The notes under the pieces were generated by a model. The model did no database searches. It saw nothing but the letters and a program-made list of their open reading frames with translations, and was not told the DNA's origin. A program made the translations under genes and the position numbers. Positions 57,022 through 64,000 of a DNA stretch of 64,000 bases are shown here, piece by piece. Origin of the DNA: Coenobita brevimanus (taxonomy: Eukaryota > Arthropoda > Malacostraca > Decapoda > Coenobitidae). The stretch covers positions 3,667,057-3,731,056 of the forward strand of contig CM064691.1 of the NCBI GenBank assembly GCA_032717465.1, read 5' to 3'. Within the stretch, counting starts at the first letter, position 1. Each line of letters starts with the position of its first letter.

Positions 57022-59643
57022 CGTTTTCGTTTTCGTTTTTAAAGGCTCCAACATGCTTGCATGTGTCGGCCTTGGTCACCTAATGGCGGCTCTCCATGCT
57101 GCACGATCCATTGCAGCCTCCCTGTTCAGTCCCTTAACCCTAAGGTCACACTTAATGACCTCGTCCCATGTCTTTCTCGGTCTACCCCTCATAACCCCAC
57201 CCCCAATATTAACACTTCTCACCTTCCTCACCCAACTATCATCCCCCATCCTCTCCACATGTCCAAACCACCTCAATCTACCTCTCCTCATCACAACACC
57301 AATACACTCCAGTCCCACCCTACCTCTCAACTCTTCCATTGTAAACCCAGCCCCTCCAGGCCTTGGACGCAGGGACGCACTGCACATCCACCCAATCATT
57401 GTCACTTCTGTACGTCTGAGCCGGCGAATGTCTTCCTCCTTCACTGCCCAGGTCTCATTGCCATACAGCATTACACTCCTAACACACGCTGCATACAAAG
57501 ACCCCTTAGCACGTAGGGAGAGCCCCCTCAATGTCAGGAGAGGCAAGAGCTCCCTGAACTTCTTCCAACCACTTCTCACCCTAGCCACAGAGCTAGCTCC
57601 AGCCCCACCTCCAGCACACAACATGTCTCCTAAATAACAAAACTCTTCCACACACTCAAGATTCACCAGCAAGTTCAATTCTTTCACGTCTGACGATCTC
57701 CACCTGCTCACCCAGGCACGCCGTACACATAAAATCAGCATTATCTCGCAGTCTACCTCTGATACCACTACATCTCTTATGCACCCATTTATCACACACA
57801 CCGCACAAGATGGAATTACTTCCCACGCCCTTGTGGCAAACTGCACATGGCCACTCTCCCTCGTCTTTGACAGTACCGCCACCAACCCTAGATATCATCA
57901 CTTTTGTTTTATCTGCATTTACCCTTAAACCCTTTTGCCCCATACCATCTCTCCACTTCCTAAACCTTTCCTCCGCCTCCCTTTCATTCTCTGCAATCAA
58001 CACCAAATCATCAGCATACAACAACTCCCACGGGAGTCCGTTTCTAAAGTCACGTGAAAGGGCTTCAAGTACCATGATAAACAACATGGGACTCAAGACT
58101 GACCCCTGATGCACACCAACATTCACGGAAAACTCATCACTCAAATCTCCATTCACTCTCACCTGGGTGTGAGCACCCACATACATGGCCATAACCACCC
58201 TAACCAGCCACTCCTCCAAGCCAAGCTTTCTCATTGCCCACTTCACCACCTCTCTAGGGACTCTGTCAAAGGCCTTTTCCAAATCAACAAAAACAAAATA
58301 AAGATCCCTTCTCCTACCAATATATTTTTCCTGAAGCTGTCGAACAATGAATATGGCATCAGTGGTCCCCCTACCTGGCATAAACCCAAACTGCATCTCA
58401 TCAATATTCACTCTTTCTCTAATCATACCTTCTAAAACTCTCTCCATTACCTTCATTATCTGATCTAAAAGCTTTATACCTCTATAATTCCCTCTTTCCA
58501 GGGCATCACCCTTCCCTTTATACACATTTACAATTACACTCTTCAGCCAATCATCTGGGACAACACACTCATAAATAATCCTATTTATCAGGTCAGTGAC
58601 TAAACTCACCCCTATATCGCCTGAGGCCTTCAACATTTCGGCAGTCAACCCAGACACACCTGCTGCCTTCCCCACCCTCATCCTGCCTATTGCCTCACTC
58701 ACAGTAGCAGTATCAATCAAAGGCCAAGGGCCAGACACTGGATCTGCTGGCTCCAAACCTTCCCTGTCCCAGTCAAACTCCTCATTCAACAACCGGTTAT
58801 AATGCTCTCTCCATGCATCTTTAATATCCTCACTGTTCACCACTACCCTTCCTTCATCATTCTTCACACACTGCTCACCTATGATATCCCGATTATCCCT
58901 CTTCACCTGACCTGCCACCCTAAATATATTTTTCCTTTCCCCATGATTTAGGTTATCAAGTAATTGTCTCTGTGACTCAGACTTTGCCCTGTATACCTCT
59001 CTCCTAGCCCTACGCTTGGCAGCCAAATATTCCTCTTTGCTACCACCCTTCTTCCATTCCCGGAAAAGCCTTCTTTTCTCCTTAATTGCAGCTTCTACAC
59101 CCTCATCCCACCATGAAGTTACTTTATGTCTTGGTGGTCCTCTTGTCCAGCCGCATGTTACATCAGTAACTCTCAAGAAATTGTTCTTGAGGGCTCTGTA
59201 CTGTTCATTAACGCCTCTGTCTACAGCTCCCTGTTCAGCCACCACTCTCCTCAACTCGCTATAGAAGGCATCCCTTACTACTTGGTTTTTCAGCTTCCAT
59301 ATTTTCCTCCTAGGTACATAAGTCCTCTTTTTCATCATTTGTTCTTTAAGCACCATATCACAAATCAGTAGTTTGTGCTGCTGCACACACTCCTCACTTC
59401 CTATAACTTTAACATCCCTCACTAACCTCCTATCGGCCCTCCTAACCAGAAAATAATCTATCTGACTGCTATTTCCCCCAGACTCATACGTAATTAACCT
59501 ACTGTCTCTTTTCCTAAAATATGTGTTGCACACAATCATGTCCGTTGCCTCCCCAAACTCGAGTATCCTTTCCCCTTCTGCATTCCTTAGACCATATGCA
59601 CAGCCCCCATGCACTCCTTCATAACCTTGGGCTGCTTCACCTA
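57022..59643 (-). mobile_element. LINE with PHD-like finger (RTE-like), flanked by candidate target duplication
   Basis: The element reads on the minus strand from GTAGGTGAAGCAGCC (59643) to a tail of GAAAAC repeats (about 57022-57040). CATGAAAT occurs on both sides (57014-57021 and 59644-59651), a likely target-site duplication. It is 5'-truncated inside the endonuclease. The long frame inside is described separately. Clade is uncertain; the C-terminal layout is RTE-like. Confidence 0.85.
57076..59643 (-). pseudogene. LINE ORF2: partial endonuclease, reverse transcriptase, PHD-like finger, C-terminal domain
   Basis: One frame is open from 59686 to 57656 (676 codons, the first about 15 from flanking DNA). 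Order: endonuclease C-terminal part (ITYESGGNSSQIDYFLVRR, residues 66-83); RT with QFGFMPGRG (432-440), FVDLEKAFDRVP (466-477), GVHQGSVLSPMLF (524-536) and YADD (557-560); a C4HC3 PHD-like finger (Cys614 to Cys657, with CAVC, CGVC, WVHKRC and CTAC). A single frameshift near 57670-57700 moves the reading to the next frame, which continues KELNLLVNLECVEEFCYLGD, YGNETWAVKEEDI and RLRWFGHVERMGD to a stop at 57076. Catalytic residues are intact. The missing N-terminus and the frameshift make it inactive as it stands. Confidence 0.88.
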
Positions 59644-59651
59644 CATGAAAT

Positions 59652-60002
59652 GTGAGAAATATTTTGGGGGTGAAAGGGTGATACATGCTCGCTGAATACT
59701 TTCCTCCTTATAATTCTTCGACTTTCTGGCTCTGTTGTGCTAGGATTGGTCTATGTGTGTGTGGGTGTGGGTGCCTGGGTGGGTGCGATCGAGGACAAGA
59801 AGGTATAGCTGGGTGAGAAAGGGCTGAGAATTAAAGTGAATATTAATACTCAGTGAGGGTGTGGTGGGGTGAGATCTGGTAAGATGGTACGGGTGGTAGG
59901 GCCGGATTTAGGCATAAGGCAAACAAGATGCTACTTAGGGTTTCACAGTCTGAAGGGGTAAGGTAATGTGTGGCATTAGGTTGGTGGTGAAGGATGAGGG
60001 TG

Positions 60003-60083
<81 letters not shown>

Positions 60084-60229
60084 TGTATGTATGTATGTAT
60101 TTATGTAAATATAATTGCTTTGTGTTCAAGTCAGTGGATCGCCACATTTATAAATTCAGTGTGGGAACGAGCAGTAAATGACAATATCTAAAACTACTGA
60201 AAACTTATACGAATAGGAAACGGACACAG
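59652..60229. repeat. No gene; (CA)n-(TA)n microsatellite at 60010-60082
   Basis: CA dinucleotides pass into TA dinucleotides at about 60051. Surroundings not recognised. Confidence 0.7.
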
Positions 60230-61140
60230 TTTCACGAAGACTCAGAAAAAATTAATATTGAGTATGATGTGTGTCAAGGAGATAAAATTTCATCAAAATT
60301 ATTTACAGTATGCCTGGAAAACATTTTCAAATGGCAAGAATGGGAGAACAAAGGAGTAAACATTGATAAAGAAAACTTAAACCATTTAAAATTTGCAGAT
60401 GACACTGTCCTAATGTCAGAAACAGCAGAGCCATTGCATGAAATGGTATATCACTTAAACAGAGAAAGTCTCAAAGTAGGGCCAAAGATGAATAGAAGTT
60501 AAACTAATGATTAAACAAAATACACCAAAAAGCGTCATCAATATTAAAAGAGAAATTCTCGAAGAAATTGAGGAATACAATTACTTGGAGCAAATAAGAA
60601 ACCTAACTAAAGATAGTGAAAACGAAATAGAAAGACGCTTTGCAACTGGATGGAAAGCTTTCGGTAAACACAGACACAACATGGAAAGTGTCTTACTAGT
60701 ATGTATGAAACGAAAAGTATATAAGGAATGTATAATCCTAACTAGACGTACCGTTGTGAGACCTGGAAGCTGACAAAAATCGATGGAAAATCAGCAAATC
60801 CGTTCTCAAAGAGTAATGCAAATGTCAGTGCTGGGAATATCTTTGACATGCAGGAAAAGTTCAACTGGGGTGAGAAAGCCGACTACTGAAAGACATTATG
60901 GAAGTTATTAAAAAAAAAAAAATGCAGGTGGGCAGGTCATGTAGCAAGAATAAGGGATAATCAATGGATCAAGGTGGTGACTGACTGGACTCCAGGAGAT
61001 TGTGGGTGGAGAGACGAGATAGAGAAATTTGCAAGAAAAACGTGGCAGATATTGGCACTGCCAATGAATTCGTGGAGAAGGTTGGGGGAGGCCTTTGTTT
61101 AGCAGTGAATTTATAATGGCTGATGATGATGATAATAATA
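60230..61140 (+). mobile_element. LINE-D, 5'-truncated reverse transcriptase and 3' end
   Basis: Plus strand: CQGDKISSKLFTVCLENIFK (about 60272-60331), HLKFADDTVLMSETAE (about 60385-60430, the catalytic FADD), then after a frameshift KREILEEIEEYNYLEQI, NEIERRFATGWKAFGKH and RRTVVRPGS; later GGQVMQE/WAGHVAR-like and DWTPGDCGWRDEIEKF near 60925-61030. It ends with GGCTGATGATGATGATAATAATA as a (GAT)-type tail. Frames are broken and it is dead. It is a different family from A, B and C, resembling 'endonuclease-reverse transcriptase' LINEs common in animals. Confidence 0.8.
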
Positions 61141-63420
61141 TATTAAAAGATGGTGATGAATGTGATAATACAGAACATGAATGTGATAATATGATATAGT
61201 GAAAGTCAATATGCTTGGGTGACGAAAGGTGTTGTGGGATGAAGGTAGGTGTTGTGGTGTGATGTGGAATATGGGAGAGTGCAAGAAGGCGCATAGCAGT
61301 GTTAGCAAAAATCGGCAAGAATAAAAGAAAAGTCTAGTAATGTGAAGGCAAGTGTTATGCTGAAGTGGAAATATAACTAAGGATGAGAGGTAAAACAATT
61401 ATTAGTTTGGTTAAGTTTCTGATAACATGAAGGAGGGTGAAGTGGTGTGAGGATATGCATGATGCCGCAATAAAAATGGTTAATATCTGTAAACACACTG
61501 AATGGAATATGCTGTTAAATAATGAAGGATGTGGAGTAAAGCGAGAGGCACTTGTAAATTAGTTGTTCCCGTACTACAGCCGTGTTATCCCCTATGAGGC
61601 CCACTGTACGACTCGACGAACTTTGCGGAGGGAGAGTGATCCTCTGAAATTACTCTTTCTCATGCTGGAAAACTGCGAATGAAAATGAAATATCTGTAGT
61701 GTGAGTGATACATATGAGAGCTGAAAAGATTTACAGGCTACGTATTTGTGTATCTGAATCTGTGTATGTCACTATGTCACCAGTAGGATCCAGTCTGCAA
61801 ACAGATAAGAGGACATACTACCAAAACCCGCCTTTTTTACATTTAAATTCTAGACTCGGGGAACATGAACTTTGCGAGACGAAAGGGGTATCACGGTGAC
61901 ATTGTAGCTCCAGTTGTTTTCATACATGTTGCCATGCTAAAATATTGAACATCTATAGTACACTATTATTAGCTTTATATATGATTTCTTTTCAATATGA
62001 TACTATGGTCATTAAGCCTGTCTGCCTATCAGTCTGTGTGTCTGTCTGTCTACCCTCTCTGTCTATCTTTCTGTCAGTCTGTCTACCTATACCCCTTTGG
62101 TTACTGGTATCCATACTGCCAAACAGTGGGCTAATTGCTTTCATTCCATATACAAAGCTGTAGTTAGATAATGCTGCAGAAAACACTGGTGACAATAAAA
62201 AATGCACAGAAGACAGATTATTTTGAAGGAGGCTGATAGTGTAACAAAGCTAGCAGGTGAACCGTACGTGTGTCTGGTTGAGGGTGAGGTAAAGTAAAAG
62301 GGAAAGTCCAGGACTGATTGTGTTTGGCAGGGTGTGATAAAAATGAAGGAGTAAGGATATGGTACTGTTAGGGATGATTAGTTAGTGGGACATATGATGA
62401 GGCAGTGGTATTAATATTGCGATAGGGCTTATAAAATGAGACGGTAAGTGATGCCAGACCTGTTGGTATGGCGAGGCAGGCGATGGGGAAGGGGTAGAGG
62501 GGGGAGAGTAGGAAGTAAAGAAATAGTGAGGCAGGGTAAGTTTGACAGCATGATTGACAAGATGATTACACTGAAGTAGTGTGATGAGCTTGGCAAGGGG
62601 GCGGTACGGTGGATTATCTGTAAACAAGATAGGGTGAATGGGTTGAGGAACGAATGACACATGGGGAACAGGGCAGGATGTAATTACCATAGGAGTGCAT
62701 GGTCTGATAAGAGGAGCGTGTAGTGAGATAAATGTAATCAATGGTCAACTCCGTGAAGCCAGTGAATCTGTTTTTTTTTTTTCTTTCTTTTTCTTTCTTT
62801 TCTTTTTTCCTTTTTTCCTTTTTTTTTTTTTTTTTTTTTCAGGGATGCCTAAAGTCAGTGAGTGTCGTTAACTGTGTCCCTCACTGAGTTATCGTTTTTT
62901 TTTTTTTTTTTTTTTTGCTCCAGGACGGGATCAAAGCTTAATTGTGGGGAGGGGAGGAGTTCGTTGTGTCACCCAGAAAACGAAATTTGCACAGTGATAA
63001 ACCTTCGTCCAGACCAGGTATTAGCCAGGGTGGATTCCCCAGCGTTGCTCCTCCCCCACCCAAATAATAATTTTTTTCTTTTTAGAATGCTGTATGGGTG
63101 AGTGTGGCTTTTAAAGGTGTTCTTTGTCTTGTTAATACGTTCTTACTGCTTGCAGACCATTTTTTTCAGTTTAAGAAAGGTTTCAAGTACTGAAGAAGAT
63201 AATGAAGGACATACTTGACCTTTTTATTTCAAAGGGTTTATCCTAAGCTGCATGAATATGCTGAATGTGGCAAGAACTAGGGTGAGAAAGACATCAACGT
63301 AGAGAAGTAGCTAAGGTCGAGTGTGGGATGAGGGAAGATGAAGTGAGTGAAATTGAATATGAACATCAATGAACGTGAGATGAAAAGAACAAATCGGTAG
63401 GCGACGATGGCCAGCTTTAA
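61141..63420. other. No recognised gene
   Basis: G/T-rich low-complexity stretches at 61190-61290 and pyrimidine-rich runs at 62770-62840 and 62896-62917. Several short frames lack any domain. Confidence 0.4.
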
Positions 63421-63424
63421 GAGG

Positions 63425-64000
63425 ACCAAGCTTTGTCAGCGACTGGAAGTGAGTTTCAACATTAAAACTCAGTTCTATATGGAGGTACTCCAGTGCAACA
63501 TTCCACCGAAGAATCATGGCCCTGGCTTAATAATCTTCGGAGTCTTAGCATTTTGCGAGATCAAGGTCGTAATTTTAGAGCTTTCCATATTTTCTGCACT
63601 TGTTCACCTATGACCCCTGATCTGGCTGATACAGGTCATGCTTATACGAAGCACACTTGTAGTACTCATTAACGTCTACTGTATAAGCATGCAAAGTTTC
63701 ATTCGATTCCATCCACTCACTGTGGAGCTAAGGAACTTGAAATTTACAGAATGGCCCACCGGAGTTACAACTAGGTGGCGCTGCCAGTGACTGGCAGTGA
63801 GTTTCGACATTAAATATCATTTTTGTGTGCAGGTATTCCAGTGCAACATTCCATCCAAGATACATGGCCCTGGCTTAATAATCTTCAAAGCCTTAGCATT
63901 ACGCATGAATATTGTCGTGATTTTAGTTATTTTCGCTGTTTTCACATTTGATGAACTTTGACCCCTGACATCGCCAATGTGGCACATAGGTGCACAATAG
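63425..64000 (+). repeat. Tandem duplication of a ~355-bp unit (runs off the window)
   Basis: TGTCAGCGACTGGAAGTGAG at about 63436 recurs as TGCCAGTGACTGGCAGTGAG at about 63781. The following 180 bp match well, including CCAGTGCAACATTCCA, ATGGCCCTGGCTTAATAATC and 'tgacccctga'. The second unit is cut by the end of the window. Confidence 0.8.

Noticed and set aside
57053..59371. Several plus-strand frames opposite the LINE
   Set aside because: They are antisense shadows of the LINE reverse-transcriptase gene.

Overview
This is a stretch of arthropod nuclear genome, most likely from a decapod crustacean (a crab or close relative). The evidence is two intron-containing cuticle-protein genes of the pro-resilin-like RR chitin-binding type, very dense and long microsatellites ((AC)n, (AT)n, (GATA)n, (GA)n), and many degraded LINE, SINE and hAT copies. 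There are no operons, prophages or CRISPR arrays, and no bacterial-style gene density.

Only two host genes can be supported. Gene 1 (+ strand) has coding exons at 6178-6189, 12271-12345 and 17904-18194 and encodes 125 aa. Gene 2 (- strand) has coding exons at 45526-45537, 44865-44939 and 44383-44706 and encodes 136 aa. They are convergent paralogues with the same plan: a 12-nt first coding exon (MNAK), a 75-nt exon with the rest of the signal peptide, and a last exon carrying the chitin-binding domain, with both introns in phase 0. Each has a TATA box, a shared sequence block just upstream of it, and an ATTAAA poly(A) signal. Gene 2 is compact (introns 586 and 158 bp). Gene 1 is spread over 12 kb because its introns (6.1 and 5.6 kb) are filled with transposons.

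Layout: 1-660 AGGTCA-rich degenerate repeat; 2.1-4.5 kb fold-back element, piggyBac-like relic and a LINE-A tail; 6.1-18.3 kb gene 1, with LINE-C fragments, SINE-1, a hAT MITE, an intact nest (LINE-C interrupted by antisense LINE-B, itself interrupted by a 650-bp intron-like insert) and several microsatellites; 18.4-23.3 kb LINE relics and the best LINE-A copy; 24-35 kb SINEs, a mosaic CR1-like LINE and AGGTCA-rich repeats; 35.9-38.4 kb two minisatellites, one with a 7-unit higher-order pattern; 38.8-40.2 kb LINE-C copies; 41.17-43.44 kb a hAT transposon with 8-bp target duplication and a nested SINE; 44.3-45.6 kb gene 2; 46-54 kb LINE, SINE and polypyrimidine sequence; 57.0-59.6 kb a nearly complete LINE ORF with a PHD-like zinc finger; 60.2-61.1 kb another LINE; 63.4-64 kb a tandem duplication.

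The two genes would both supply secreted structural proteins that bind chitin in flexible cuticle. Everything else looks like repeat biology. The points most worth checking are the intron-like insert in LINE-B, the PHD finger in the 57-59 kb LINE, the hairpin SINE family, the conserved cuticle promoter block and the higher-order minisatellite.
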